From the NCBI RefSeq assembly GCF_013602415.1, contig NZ_WPAG02000002.1, positions 1,054,001 to 1,118,000 of the forward strand: a DNA stretch of 64,000 nucleotides, in the 5' to 3' direction. The notes beneath the pieces are model-generated. The model searched no databases. It worked only from the letters and a program-made list of their open reading frames with translations, and was not told the origin of the DNA. Position numbers and translations under genes: made by a program. Below, piece after piece: positions 10,304 through 20,511 of this stretch; the first letter of the stretch is position 1; every line of letters begins with the position of its first letter. The stretch comes from Rhodococcus sp. B50. GTDB lineage: Bacteria > Actinomycetota > Actinomycetes > Mycobacteriales > Mycobacteriaceae.

Positions 10304-10431
10304 GACTTCACGTCCCGCCGATCGCGTACAGGACGTCGCACGCGTCCTCGGGGCGACCGAAGCGCATCGCCGCAGGCTGCCGCAGTCGTACACAATGGTC
10401 GCGCGGCCGGTCGGCGCCTATTGTTGTTCCT

Positions 10432-11964
10432 ATGGACCCGCCCGTGACGCGGTACATCCAGCGCGACGGCCACGCACTGGCGTATCAGGTGGTGGGCGAG
10501 GGGCCGCATCCGATCGCGTGGTTCTTCGAAGACATGATGCATCCGGACCTGATGTGGACCGATCCGCACTTTCACTACAACTTCGAACGCTGCTCCCGCT
10601 TCGCGCGTTCGTTGTTCTTCCAGCGCCGCGGATTCGGCCTGTCCGACCCTGTCGACCACGTCCCCACCCTCGAGGAGCAGGCCGACGACGTCGTCGCGGT
10701 GCTCGACGACGCCGAGGTCACTCAGGCCACACTCGTCGGCGCGGCCAGCACCTGCGGCGCCCTCGCCTTGGTCGCCGCTCGGTACCCCGACCGTGTCTCC
10801 GGACTGGTTCTCGCGGAGCCCTGGTCCGACGCCCTGCTGCCCGAGGACGGCGGTCCGCCACCGGGGTGGACCGCCTGCGAGCGAGACCGGTTCGTCGAGT
10901 CGTATCGGGATGTGTATGCATGCTGGGGCCAAGGGCAGCTCACGTCCCTTACGCACCCGACCCTCGACACCCCCCACAATCGACGCATCATGGCGTTACT
11001 CGAACGTTGCTCTGCCACACCGAGAACCGCCCGGGAACATCTCGAGTGGGCTCTCCGAGCGAACTACTCGTCGGTTCTGCCGGCAATCCAATGCCCGACG
11101 AAAGTGCTGCACCAGCCGGACAGCCTGTTCGCACGAGAGGCCGTTCGCAGGGTTGCCGCGCACGTCCCGAACGGCCGATTCTACGATCTGCCGCCGATCC
11201 CGGTCGGCGCAACGCTGGGTGAAGTGCTGATCCCTGTTCTCGACCACGTGGAGGAGCTTGCCAGCGGCGTGGACCATCCGGTCGATGCGGATCGGTTTCT
11301 GGGCACGGTCCTGTTCACCGATGTCGTCCGCTCCACCGACCTGCTCGCGGAGGTCGGTGACCGCCACTTCGCGAGGTTGCTGGGCGCGCACGACAGACTC
11401 GTGCGTGTGGAGGTCGAGGCCGGCGGAGGCACGCTGGTGGGCATCGCGGGCGATGGAACCCTCAGTGTGTTCGACGGTCCGGTGGCCGCCCTTCAGTGCG
11501 CACACCGGATCATCCGAACGACGACGACTCTCGGATTGACCTTGCGTTCCGGTGTGCACGTCGGGACGGTGACCCGCGCCGGTCCCGAGTTGACCGGCAT
11601 GACGGTCCACATCGGAGCGCGGATCGCCGCTTCCTCCGGGCCTGCGGAGGTGCGATGCTCCCAGGCGGTCCGCGATCTCGCGGTAGGTGCGGAGTTCGAT
11701 TTCACCGACCTGGGCCGGCATCGACTCAAGGGTGTGCCCGTTCAGGTGCAGATGTTCACGGCGACGATCAGGGCCCGGCCCACACAACCTGCGCTGCCAC
11801 CACGCCCGACCGTCTCGGACCGCGCAGTACTGACCATGGCACGCCGGGCTCCCAGCATGCTTCGTGAGCTCGCCCGCCTCACCGACCGTCGTAACAGGGC
11901 ACGGAACGTCAGGAACTCTCGTCGTGGCGACCCTCCGGAAGACAACGTGTCGACAAGGCCCTGA
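10432..11964 (+). CDS. Alpha/beta-hydrolase-like domain fused to class III nucleotide cyclase
   Basis: This 510-residue two-domain protein starts with an alpha/beta-hydrolase-like domain (about 1-270). A class III adenylate/guanylate cyclase catalytic domain follows (about 288-450), with metal aspartates in FTDVVRST (Asp297) and AGDGTLSVF (Asp341). The transition-state residues are in VHIGARIAA and the fold ends at LGRHRLKGV. This fusion is a known mycobacterial/rhodococcal architecture. The hydrolase nucleophile elbow reads VGAASTCG, so the Ser of G-x-S-x-G appears to be Ala105; the domain may act as a ligand sensor rather than an enzyme. A basic tail (430-510) follows the cyclase. Confidence 0.85.
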   Translation: MDPPVTRYIQRDGHALAYQVVGEGPHPIAWFFEDMMHPDLMWTDPHFHYNFERCSRFARSLFFQRRGFGLSDPVDHVPTLEEQADDVVAVLDDAEVTQATLVGAASTCGALALVAARYPDRVSGLVLAEPWSDALLPEDGGPPPGWTACERDRFVESYRDVYACWGQGQLTSLTHPTLDTPHNRRIMALLERCSATPRTAREHLEWALRANYSSVLPAIQCPTKVLHQPDSLFAREAVRRVAAHVPNGRFYDLPPIPVGATLGEVLIPVLDHVEELASGVDHPVDADRFLGTVLFTDVVRSTDLLAEVGDRHFARLLGAHDRLVRVEVEAGGGTLVGIAGDGTLSVFDGPVAALQCAHRIIRTTTTLGLTLRSGVHVGTVTRAGPELTGMTVHIGARIAASSGPAEVRCSQAVRDLAVGAEFDFTDLGRHRLKGVPVQVQMFTATIRARPTQPALPPRPTVSDRAVLTMARRAPSMLRELARLTDRRNRARNVRNSRRGDPPEDNVSTRP

Positions 11965-12040
11965 ACGTGAGATGTCCACTCGCACTGTGGTGGCATGGCG
12001 TTCTGCTTTGCACACTGCCCGGGCTCCAGGGATGTCCAGA

Positions 12041-12604
12041 TCAGGTGGGCAGGCCCTTCTCCATGAACGAGCGGAAAGCCCACCCGAGCGCGTCGCGGTC
12101 GCGGTAGGTACCGCTTTCGTAGCCGACCAGCAGATACATCGCGACCGTCGCGTTGCGCTCGGCGAGGTCACGATCGCCGGTGGCCTCGAAGTAGGCGTCG
12201 GCAATGATCCGGCGACGTTCCTCATCGGTGCCGGTCTGGACGGCGCGCACGTCGGGATCGTGAGCGGCCCACACCCGGATCGCGGCCTCGGAATCGTGGG
12301 GCAACTGCAGTCCGATGTCGATGAGCGCGGTGAGCCGTTCGACAGGATCGGAAATCTCCGCGGCGCGGCGGATGAGCAGGTCGCTCTTCTCTTCGCGCCA
12401 GTAACCGATGAGCGCTGTGGTGAACTCCGGCCAACTGGGAAACGCATGGTAGAAGGACCCGGTGGTGGCGCCGGCGGCCTTGCAGACGGTGGCGAGTTTG
12501 AGTCCGGCGTGGCCTTCGCGGCCGAGCACGTCGAGTCCGGCGTCGAGGAAGCGCAATTGGGCGCCGCGTGTGGGCCCCTTCCCTTTTCCGCCGTCCTTCG
12601 CCAT
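12041..12604 (-). CDS. TetR-family transcriptional regulator
   Basis: This 187-residue repressor has an N-terminal TetR helix-turn-helix: LRFLDAGLDVLGREGHAGL, then KAAGATTGSFYHAFPSWPEF, whose TGSFYHAF is the recognition helix. A helical ligand domain follows. It is divergent from the MpaB-type oxygenase gene with a 133-bp shared intergenic region, so it probably controls that gene and itself. The ATG at 12604 is used; an upstream GTG adds twelve unconserved residues. The effector is unknown. Confidence 0.88.
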   Translation of the reverse strand: MAKDGGKGKGPTRGAQLRFLDAGLDVLGREGHAGLKLATVCKAAGATTGSFYHAFPSWPEFTTALIGYWREEKSDLLIRRAAEISDPVERLTALIDIGLQLPHDSEAAIRVWAAHDPDVRAVQTGTDEERRRIIADAYFEATGDRDLAERNATVAMYLLVGYESGTYRDRDALGWAFRSFMEKGLPT

Positions 12605-12672
12605 ACCCCCTTCTACCAGCCGGAAGGGTCCGGGGGTCACCTCCGGCCACTATCGTGTGACCCCTTGCACAA

Positions 12673-12688
12673 AAGTATAAGTCTACTT
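12673..12688. promoter_or_regulatory. Possible TetR operator in divergent promoter region
   Basis: AAGTATAAGTCTACTT contains a 5-bp inverted repeat (AAGTA/TACTT, 6-base spacer) overlapping a TATAAG that could be a -10 element. It lies between the divergent TetR and MpaB-type genes, where an autoregulatory operator is expected. Arms are short, so this is tentative. Confidence 0.35.
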
Positions 12689-12737
12689 ACACTCGGTTCC
12701 GATCGGTCCGCTCCCGTCCATCGAAGAGGAGACTCGC

Positions 12738-13619
12738 GTGAGCAAGACCAACCGCACCCTCGGCATGAACCCCGAAACCCACTTCCGAGAGATCTACCGA
12801 ACGCTCTCCACCTACGAATTCCCGTGGGATATCAACCAAGCCCTCAGCTTCGCACTGTTCCGCACCTACGCGGTCCCCAGCGTGGGCAAACTCCTTTACG
12901 AAACAGGGCAATTCACCGAAGACACCCAGAAGCGCTACGACGACACCTCGCTCCTCCTCGAGGTCCCCCTACTGCACGGATTCGACAGCGAGGAAGGCAA
13001 GTCCGCGATCCGTCGCATCAATCAGATGCACCGCATGTACGACATCACCAACGACGACTTCCTGTACGTGTTGTCGACCTTCGTCGTCGTGCCGCAACGC
13101 TGGATCCGCGACTACGGGTGGCGACAACTCACCGACGACGAGCTCCTCGCCTCCGTGCGCTACTACCAGACACTCGGCCGTCACATGGGAATCAAGAACA
13201 TCCCCGAGACGTTCGAAGGGTTCGAAACCTTGATGGACGATTACGAACACGAGCACTTCGCCTACGACGCGGGCGCGCGGGCTGTTGCCGACTCCACGAT
13301 GGATCTGCTCGCATCGTTCTATCCGCGACCCGCGAAACGCATCGTGAACCTGTTCAGCCGCACCCTCATGGACGAACCCCTCCTCGACGCGTTCCGTTAC
13401 AAGCATCCACACCCGCTCGCACGGAAGGCATCCCTGGCCGCCATGAAGGCACGTGCCTTCGCCGTCTCGAAGATGCCGGCGCGACGCAAGCCGAAGCACG
13501 TCTACGAGATGAGTCGGATCCGCAGCTACCCCAACGGGTTCGACATCCGGGCAATGGGCACCTTCGCGCCCGGCTGTCCGGTGGACCACTCGTCTCCGAC
13601 AGCGGACAGCGTGGGCTGA
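12738..13619 (+). CDS. MpaB-family oxygenase-like protein (DUF2236)
   Basis: This 293-residue protein matches the DUF2236/MpaB pattern: FPWDINQALSFALFRTYAVP near the start, LHGFDSEEGKSAIRRINQMH and YDITNDDFLYVLSTFVVVP in the middle. The GWRQLTDDE block and a C-terminal basic helical part follow. MpaB-related proteins are haem-binding membrane-associated oxygenases in fungal mycophenolate synthesis and in latex clearing. The His in LHGFDSEEGK and in INQMHRMYDI fit conserved haem-region positions. The GTG at 12738 has a GAGGAG site. It is divergent from the TetR gene, its likely regulator. Substrate unknown. Confidence 0.82.
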   Translation: MSKTNRTLGMNPETHFREIYRTLSTYEFPWDINQALSFALFRTYAVPSVGKLLYETGQFTEDTQKRYDDTSLLLEVPLLHGFDSEEGKSAIRRINQMHRMYDITNDDFLYVLSTFVVVPQRWIRDYGWRQLTDDELLASVRYYQTLGRHMGIKNIPETFEGFETLMDDYEHEHFAYDAGARAVADSTMDLLASFYPRPAKRIVNLFSRTLMDEPLLDAFRYKHPHPLARKASLAAMKARAFAVSKMPARRKPKHVYEMSRIRSYPNGFDIRAMGTFAPGCPVDHSSPTADSVG

Positions 13620-13805
13620 CGGTTACGCCCACCTATACCGCGCGGTCCTTGGAGGAGACCCACCGCGACACCGCTCGCCCGGAAGCCTGCATGTCGAGGA
13701 CGAATGTCACCCGTCGAACGGGAAATTGGCATCGCCGTCTGTCTCGCCGCCTGACTTACCGAGGGCACAGCTGATCAGGACCCGTTGTCGACTAGGCTCG
13801 ACGCC

Positions 13806-15089
13806 GTGAGCGTGCGTGCAGGAATCATCGTGACCGGGACCGAAGTGCTGACCGGGAGGATCGCCGACCAGAACGGACCGTGGTTGTCCGATCAGCTCTT
13901 GAAGCTCGGCGTCGACGTCGCTCACATCACGATCTGCGGCGACCGGCCCGCCGACCTGACCGCACAACTGCATTTCCTCGCCGACCAGGGCGTCGACCTC
14001 ATCGTCACCAGTGGTGGTCTCGGCCCCACCGCCGACGATCTCACCGTCCCCACCGTCGCCGAGTTCTGCGATCGTGAGCTGCTGCTCGACCCCGAACTCG
14101 AAGAACACATCGCGAGTGTCATCCGCCGCTTCCGCCCGGACACCCCGGATCTCGACGCAGGGCCGACGCGTATCGGGATCCGCAAGCAGGCGTACGTTCC
14201 CGCCGGTGCCACCGCTCTGCCGCCCACGGGTACAGCGCCGGGCGTGGTCATCCCTGCGGTGGCGCGCAACCGGCCGGTCCCGACCATCGTGATCCTTCCC
14301 GGCCCGCCCGGTGAGCTGCAGGCGATGTGGCCGAGCGCGGTCACCTCACCTGCGGTCGCCGAGGTGCTGTCCCGAGCCGACGACCTACAGCAGGAAACTG
14401 TGCGCGCCTACGGGTTACACGAGGCGCAACTCGCCGAGACACTACGCCGGGCCGAAGCAGAGATCCCCGGCCTCGAGTGCCTCGAGATCACCACATGCCT
14501 TCGACACGGTGAACTCGACATGGTGACGCGATTCGCCTCCGGTGACGCGGACGTCTATCGTCGCCTGCTCGATGTCCTCACCGAACACCATGGACGCCAG
14601 ATTTTCTCCACCGACGGTTCCACCATCGACGACCAGCTGATCGCAGCCCTCGACGGCCGCTCGATCGCGACCGCGGAGTCGTGCACCGGCGGACTCGTCG
14701 CCGCGCGTCTCACCGACCGCCCCGGATCGTCGGCGTATGTCATGGGTGGCGTGGTCTCGTACTCCAACGACGCGAAGTCCGATCTGATCGACGTACCGGC
14801 CGAGATGATCGCCGCGCACGGGGCGGTGAGCGAACAGGTCGCCGCAGCCATGGCCGAGGGCGCCCGACGTCGCCTGAAGGTCGACGTCGCGGTCTCCACC
14901 ACCGGGATCGCCGGCCCCGACGGTGGCACCGAGGACAAGCCGGTGGGCACGGTCTGCTTCGGCGTCGCTATCGAGGGACGGCCGACCTACACCGTCACCC
15001 GCCGCTTCCCCGGGAACCGCGAGCGGGTTCGAACTCTCACCACCACGGCCGCGCTGCATCTGGTTGTCGCACAGCTCAATCGGGGCTGA
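13806..15089 (+). CDS. cinA: CinA: competence/damage-inducible protein with NMN deamidase domain
   Basis: This 427-residue cytoplasmic protein has an N-terminal MoaB/MogA-like domain (residues 1-170) with [19 protein letters not shown] and [12 protein letters not shown], the ADP-ribose pyrophosphatase/molybdopterin-binding fold. A middle linker follows, then a C-terminal PncC domain (about 268-425) with AESCTGG and [15 protein letters not shown], which deamidates nicotinamide mononucleotide to recycle NAD precursors. Length agrees with full CinA. The GTG at 13806 begins the first strand. A 49-bp diverged copy of codons 15-31 lies at 20366-20414. Confidence 0.93.
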   Translation: MSVRAGIIVTGTEVLTGRIADQNGPWLSDQLLKLGVDVAHITICGDRPADLTAQLHFLADQGVDLIVTSGGLGPTADDLTVPTVAEFCDRELLLDPELEEHIASVIRRFRPDTPDLDAGPTRIGIRKQAYVPAGATALPPTGTAPGVVIPAVARNRPVPTIVILPGPPGELQAMWPSAVTSPAVAEVLSRADDLQQETVRAYGLHEAQLAETLRRAEAEIPGLECLEITTCLRHGELDMVTRFASGDADVYRRLLDVLTEHHGRQIFSTDGSTIDDQLIAALDGRSIATAESCTGGLVAARLTDRPGSSAYVMGGVVSYSNDAKSDLIDVPAEMIAAHGAVSEQVAAAMAEGARRRLKVDVAVSTTGIAGPDGGTEDKPVGTVCFGVAIEGRPTYTVTRRFPGNRERVRTLTTTAALHLVVAQLNRG

Positions 15090-15282
15090 GCCCGTACCCG
15101 CGCCCCTCGACGACCGTCAGCCCTCCCCCGCTGTTCTCGATTGAGCACGGAGAGAATCCACTTCGGCTCGGAGGTCGTGGATTTCATCGATATAGGGACG
15201 GGTCTCGGCGCGGACATCCGGGTCGAACGCCGGGGTCAGCCCGAATACGAACCCGTGTCTGCTCGTCCGTACTTCCAGCCGA

Positions 15283-15848
<566 letters not shown>

Positions 15849-15977
15849 CTCTGCTCCCCTGCACGGAGGTGATCATGATCACCGCAAAGTTCGCAGCCTG
15901 AACATGCAGAACAAACGGGACGTCGATATCATCGGCGTGATTTGTTGTCTGTCGGGGGCACACGAGGAGAATCGCGC

Positions 15978-16736
15978 ATGTCCCGGATCACTCGCAGACG
16001 CTCTCGCACGGTCGGCCTGCTTGCCGCAGGTTTGCTCACCGCAACCCTGAGCGTCGCGGGTCCGGTCGGTTCCGCGTCCGCCGATCCGGTCCGCAACTGC
16101 CCTGAACGGTATGTCCTTGCCGTCGACGGCACCCGCGGCTTCGAGACCCTCGACTCGATCGATCCGGAATCCCCGCTGGCGGAGATCTCCGCTCGCTACG
16201 AGGCTCCCGGCACCGTGGTCGAACACATCCGGTACCCGGCAGTGGTCGTACCGATGCCGGGTACCGGCTCGCACGACGACGGCGACGGTATAGACGACGA
16301 CGGCGCCATCGCGTACGACAGATCGAAGCAGATCGGACATCAGCGGCTCCGCCAGACCATCACCGTCCGACACAGCACCTGCCCCGATGCTGAACTGTTG
16401 GTTCTCGGTTATTCGCAGGGTGCCTCGATCGCCGGCGACGTTCTTGCCGAGATCGCAGCCGACGGCTCCGTTCCCCCCGACCGGATCTCGGGCATTCTCT
16501 ATTCCGATCCCCGCGACAACCGTGGCGTCGAGACCTTGTTCCCGGGTCGGGTCGTTCCAGGCGTGACGCTCGGCGGCGCCCGCGACGAATTCGGCGAGAT
16601 TCACGTCGAACGAATCTGCATCGAACGCGACGCGGTCTGCGACGGCCGCACTCCCGACGACGGCAAGGACTGGCTGCGGGAGAGCGTGACGGGTTATCTC
16701 GAACTGCACACGAAATACCCCGAATACCAGCCCTGA
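15978..16736 (+). CDS. Secreted cutinase/PE-PPE-type serine hydrolase
   Basis: This 252-residue exported esterase has a signal peptide: RITRRRSR, a hydrophobic core LLAAGLLTATLSVAG and a likely cleavage at ASA near residue 36. The mature part shows the serine-hydrolase elbow GYSQGA, the DPRDN block that holds the acid, and a C-terminal His in YLELHTKYPEY; Cys pairs fit disulfides. The pattern matches cutinase-like/PE-PPE-domain proteins that hydrolyse lipid esters outside mycolate-group cells. ATG 15978 follows GAGGAG. It faces the SBP56-type gene. Confidence 0.82.
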   Translation: MSRITRRRSRTVGLLAAGLLTATLSVAGPVGSASADPVRNCPERYVLAVDGTRGFETLDSIDPESPLAEISARYEAPGTVVEHIRYPAVVVPMPGTGSHDDGDGIDDDGAIAYDRSKQIGHQRLRQTITVRHSTCPDAELLVLGYSQGASIAGDVLAEIAADGSVPPDRISGILYSDPRDNRGVETLFPGRVVPGVTLGGARDEFGEIHVERICIERDAVCDGRTPDDGKDWLRESVTGYLELHTKYPEYQP

Positions 16737-16744
16737 GCAAGACG

Positions 16745-16764
16745 GGTCGGCAAGCGCGCCGACC
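16745..16764. terminator. Short stem-loop between convergent genes
   Basis: GGTCGGC, a 6-base loop and GCCGACC form a 7-bp perfect stem 8 bases after the esterase stop and 29 bases from the stop of the opposing gene. No T-run follows, so terminator function is only likely from position. Confidence 0.4.
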
Positions 16765-16792
16765 GAGCGGAAGTCGCGGACCCGAGCAGTGG

Positions 16793-18199
16793 CTACCGAT
16801 AGCAGTAGGAGTCGGAGGAGGCGTCGCCGCCCTGGAGGCGAACCTGGTGCGGCCGAAGACCCCTGAAGTCCTCACCGTGCGGGAAGAAGCGCTCGTCGAT
16901 GTCCATCCCGCCGCGAGGGTCGGTATGCAGCAGCGCCATCCAGGCGCCGACCCCGTCCGGGTAGAACTGATCGTCCCAGGCGCCGTACAGGGAGTTGGTG
17001 ACATAGACCCGCTTACCGTCCCGGCTGATCTCGACCATCTGCGGACCACCGGACAGCGGCTCGGTCGGTGCCGCCGGGTGTGCGCCGCGCCCGACGATCC
17101 CGCCGAGTCGGACGGACCCGGTCTCCTCGGGATGGGCGGGATCCCGCACGTCGAACTGCTTGAGCTCGCCGGTGCCCCAGCACGAGACGTAGAGGAACGC
17201 GTCGTCGACGGACAGGTCGATATCGGTGATCAGCGGCGGCACCGCACCGAACGGCTTCAGCGCCGGCGGCAGCAGGTCCGGTTCGGCCGGCTCGGCCGCG
17301 ACAGTGATCACCTTGTCCACCGCCCAGCCGTCATCACCGTGGTGCCAGCGCCACACCGACGCGGACAGGTCCTCGGTCGAGACGACCACGCCGACGAAAC
17401 CCCACGTGGCCTCGGGGTCGTGCGACGGGCGCAGCTCGAGCGGCATCTGATACTGCGCGCCGAGGTCCACTCGCTGCTGGTGCGCGCCCGTGGACAGGTC
17501 CCAGAAATGAATCGCATGGCCGTATTCGTTCGCCAGTAGTAGCTCGGGCACCAACCCGTCCTCGATCATCGACGGTGTGCCCCATTCGCTGCTGACCAGC
17601 GTGTTCTGGTTGAGATGCCACCAGGCGTCGTACGCGAAATACTGCGGCCCCCGGTCGGTTTCCCATTGCCGGAGCACGTCGAATGTGCCGTGATCGAGCA
17701 GGGCGATCCCGCCCGGACCGTCCGATCCGTCGGCACCGCCCAGGCAGGTCATGAACACGCCGTCCGGTCCACAATGCAAGGTGTGTGGTCGGGAGTAGCC
17801 CGCCTTGGTGGCGAGGTCGACGGCGTCCACGACCTTGGTCACGGTCGGTTGACGCGGGTCGGGCCCGGTGTCGAGCACATACAGGGAAGACGAGCGTAGA
17901 CCCGGCACGATCAGGTATCGGCGCGCCAGCCCCGCCATATCGTGGCCCTCGTGTTTCAACGCGCTGCTACAGGCGTTCCAACCGAAATGGTGCAGCTCGT
18001 TCCCCGAGCCGGGAACCTCGGTCCAGCCCACCACCCGGCCATAGGTGTCCGAGCCGGGATCCACGTCGATCACGCTCATCGCGTCGGGTTTGTCCGCCGC
18101 GCGATCGAACGCGGCCACGTAGGCCAATCGTTCCGGCGGGGCGGCGGCCGCGTCCGCTGCCGTCCGATAGAAGGTCGGGTCCGTGATTGGCTGACTCAT
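16793..18199 (-). CDS. Selenium-binding protein / methanethiol oxidase (SBP56 family)
   Basis: This 468-residue seven-bladed beta-propeller protein has the SBP56 pattern: HHFGWNACSSALKHEGHD (with the conserved Cys), GYSRPHTLHCGPDG, FAYDAWWHLNQNTLVSSEWG, and the metal-site histidines in LRPSHDP and EYGHAIHFWDL. Family members oxidise methanethiol to formaldehyde, sulfide and peroxide using copper. No signal peptide is visible, whereas several bacterial MtoX enzymes are periplasmic. The ATG at 18199 has an AAGGAGG site. No methionine gamma-lyase or thiol operon lies nearby, so the physiological thiol is inferred only from the family. Confidence 0.87.
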   Translation of the reverse strand: MSQPITDPTFYRTAADAAAAPPERLAYVAAFDRAADKPDAMSVIDVDPGSDTYGRVVGWTEVPGSGNELHHFGWNACSSALKHEGHDMAGLARRYLIVPGLRSSSLYVLDTGPDPRQPTVTKVVDAVDLATKAGYSRPHTLHCGPDGVFMTCLGGADGSDGPGGIALLDHGTFDVLRQWETDRGPQYFAYDAWWHLNQNTLVSSEWGTPSMIEDGLVPELLLANEYGHAIHFWDLSTGAHQQRVDLGAQYQMPLELRPSHDPEATWGFVGVVVSTEDLSASVWRWHHGDDGWAVDKVITVAAEPAEPDLLPPALKPFGAVPPLITDIDLSVDDAFLYVSCWGTGELKQFDVRDPAHPEETGSVRLGGIVGRGAHPAAPTEPLSGGPQMVEISRDGKRVYVTNSLYGAWDDQFYPDGVGAWMALLHTDPRGGMDIDERFFPHGEDFRGLRPHQVRLQGGDASSDSYCYR

Positions 18200-18396
18200 T
18201 TCAGCCTCCTTTGTCGAGGAGACCCCACATGACAGAGTACGAGGATCGCGCGAGGGACGGAACCGTGGCGAACTCGCGGTAGGACGCCGCGAGCCGGTGT
18301 GCACTGCGCCGTGCTGTGGACCGGATCACGACGGTCGAGCGGTAGAGGTGCGGGCGGGTGAACCTCCGCCGAATACCGCAGCGGCCCAAGGAAAAA

Positions 18397-18428
18397 GGGA
18401 ACCCATCCTCAGGCGAGGATGGGTTCCC
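18397..18428 (-). terminator. Rho-independent terminator of gapB
   Basis: A perfect 14-bp stem (GGGAACCCATCCTC / GAGGATGGGTTCCC) with a 4-base loop is followed, on the minus strand, by TTTTTCC. It lies 51 bases after the gapB stop. This is a textbook intrinsic terminator. Confidence 0.92.
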
Positions 18429-18479
18429 TCGTCGACGAGTCCCTGGAAGACTGTCGCTACTGCAATCCTTGCAGGGCCG

Positions 18480-19961
18480 CTATCCCTGTGCAGCGGCAGG
18501 CGTACCGACAAGTTCCACGGCACCGCCGTCCGTGAGGGGATAGACGGGGTACTCCACACCCGACAGGTACTGGACGGTACGCACCACCTGGCACGAGTAG
18601 CCGAACTCGTTGTCGTACCAGACGTAGAGAATCGCGGTGTCACCGTCGACGATCGCTGCGTTGGCGTCGATGATGCACGCCGCGCGCGATCCGATGAAGT
18701 CGCTCGACACGGCGTCGGTGGCCGAGGTGTAGTCGAGGTTGCGACGCAGCGCCCCGGTGAGCGACTCCTGGTGCAGGTGCTCGAGCACCTCGCCCTTGGT
18801 GGTCTCACGAGTCAGCTGAAGATGAAGAATCGCGACGGACACATCCGGCGTAGGGACGCGGATCGAGTTGCCGGTGATCTTCGCCTTCAGATCGGGAAGC
18901 GCCTTCGCGACCGCCGAGGCTGCCCCGGTCTCGGTGAGCACCAGGTTGAACGGCGCGGAACGACCCCGACGGTCGGCCTTGTGGTAGTTGTCCAGCAGGT
19001 TCTGATCGTTGGTGAACGAGTGCACCGTCTCGACGTGGCCACGCACCACACCGAACTTGTCGTCCATGGTCTTCAGCGGCGGCACGATGGCATTGGTGGT
19101 GCAGGACGCACACGACACGATCTTCTCGTCCGGATCGAGGTCGCGGTGGTTGACGCCGTGCACGATATTCGGGACGTCACCCTTGCCCGGCGCGGTGAGC
19201 ACCACCTTGGCGATACCGGGGCGGAGATGCTTCGACAGTCCGTCACGGTCGCGCCAGATCCCGGTGTTGTCGATCAGGATGGCGTTGTCGATGCCGTACT
19301 CGGTGTAGTCGACGCTCTCCGGATCGTTGCTGTAGATGAACTTGATGACGTTGCCATTGGCGATCAGGGTGTTGTTCTCGTTGTCGACCTTGATGGTGCC
19401 ACTGAATTGTCCGTGGACGGAGTCGCGACGAAGCAGAGAGGCACGCTTGGTCAGGTCGTCACTCCCACCCTTCCGGACCACCACAGCCCGGAGGTTCAGA
19501 CCGTTACCCGAACCGGCCTTCTCGATGAGCAGACGCGCGACGAGCCGACCGATTCGCCCGAATCCGTACAGGACCACGTCCTGCGGTTTCGCGGGGCTCG
19601 TCTGGGCGCCACCAACCAGATCCGAGAGGCTCTCAGCGACGAACTCCGGGATGGACCGTGCCGCCCCCTCGGTGTGATACGCCGTCACCAGCAGGCCGAG
19701 ATCGATCTTCGACGGTGGCAGGTCGAGATCCGTCAGCGCTTCGAGGAACGGGAATGTGGCCTCGACGGACAGCTCGTCGCCGCGGATCTGCCGCGCGAAA
19801 CGATGGGTCCGCAGGATGCCGATGACCGACTTGTTCACGAGGGAACGGCTGTGAAGCAGGATCGTGACCGAGTGCCGGCGGTGCAGATTGCCGATGATCG
19901 GGATCATTGCTTCCGCAATAGCCTCTTGGGAGTTCCACTGTGCCAATTCCGGGGTGCTCAC
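18480..19961 (-). CDS. gapB: Long-form glyceraldehyde-3-phosphate dehydrogenase (GapB type)
   Basis: This 493-residue GAPDH interconverts glyceraldehyde-3-phosphate and 1,3-bisphosphoglycerate. An N-terminal helical extension of about 125 residues precedes the NAD(P) motif YGFGRIGRLVARLL. The catalytic Cys is in SCASCTTNAIVPP and the sugar-phosphate region is GRSAPFNLVLTETGAA. The length and extension match Corynebacterium glutamicum GapB, the NADP-linked gluconeogenic enzyme, rather than the 335-residue glycolytic GapA. The GTG at 19961 has a GAGGAG site; the frame upstream is open but not coding-like. Cofactor preference is by analogy. Confidence 0.92.
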   Translation of the reverse strand: MSTPELAQWNSQEAIAEAMIPIIGNLHRRHSVTILLHSRSLVNKSVIGILRTHRFARQIRGDELSVEATFPFLEALTDLDLPPSKIDLGLLVTAYHTEGAARSIPEFVAESLSDLVGGAQTSPAKPQDVVLYGFGRIGRLVARLLIEKAGSGNGLNLRAVVVRKGGSDDLTKRASLLRRDSVHGQFSGTIKVDNENNTLIANGNVIKFIYSNDPESVDYTEYGIDNAILIDNTGIWRDRDGLSKHLRPGIAKVVLTAPGKGDVPNIVHGVNHRDLDPDEKIVSCASCTTNAIVPPLKTMDDKFGVVRGHVETVHSFTNDQNLLDNYHKADRRGRSAPFNLVLTETGAASAVAKALPDLKAKITGNSIRVPTPDVSVAILHLQLTRETTKGEVLEHLHQESLTGALRRNLDYTSATDAVSSDFIGSRAACIIDANAAIVDGDTAILYVWYDNEFGYSCQVVRTVQYLSGVEYPVYPLTDGGAVELVGTPAAAQG

Positions 19962-20365
19962 TGCGCTCCTCTGCCTTTCGGGCTCGTCTGACCCGTCGCA
20001 GGCTGTGGGGTGCCGCCCGGACGAGACGCACGTCACTCGCCGGCCGGCGTTCCGGATCGGTGGAACCGTTCGCGACCGACGCCGATTACGGCGTGCGCAA
20101 CGACAAGCATATGAAAGCGCTTCCGCGGGTCGACGCCCGGTAGCCGAAACCTCTCCCGCGTGCGGCGCCTGCTCGTCTCTCGGGCGAACCGCACCCTCGT
20201 TAGGGCACCGCGGGGCTCGACGAGGACCCCGACGTATCGTTGTCGAGGACGTCCGTTCGCCGTGCCCCGGGCCGCGCTGCCTGCGTGTCCACCGTGCCGC
20301 CCCGAGGCACCGGTACCGAACGCGAACCGCTCCGGCATCCGTGCGGTCGCCTCGAGCGCACGGGG

Positions 20366-20414
20366 GACCGGGAGGCTCGCCGACCAGAACGGACCATGGT
20401 TGTCCGACCACCTC
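20366..20414 (+). repeat. 49-bp partial duplicate of cinA codons 15-31
   Basis: This segment matches 13850-13898 at 45 of 49 positions, and the differences leave the encoded peptide as [16 protein letters not shown] against [16 protein letters not shown] in CinA. Flanking sequence shows no further CinA similarity, so it is a fragment and not a gene. Confidence 0.75.
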
Positions 20415-20511
20415 GTTCCCCCTCTCCGACTGCGACACGCATCTCTCGGGACACAACCACGTCGCCCCGGGCACGGCCTTGGTAGCCGGCAAGTGGACGA
20501 CCCGTGGGTGA

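Noticed and set aside
18297..19991. Long plus-strand open frame opposite gapB
   Set aside because: Its composition follows the complement of GAPDH codons and it has no family pattern; gapB has all catalytic motifs and a terminator.
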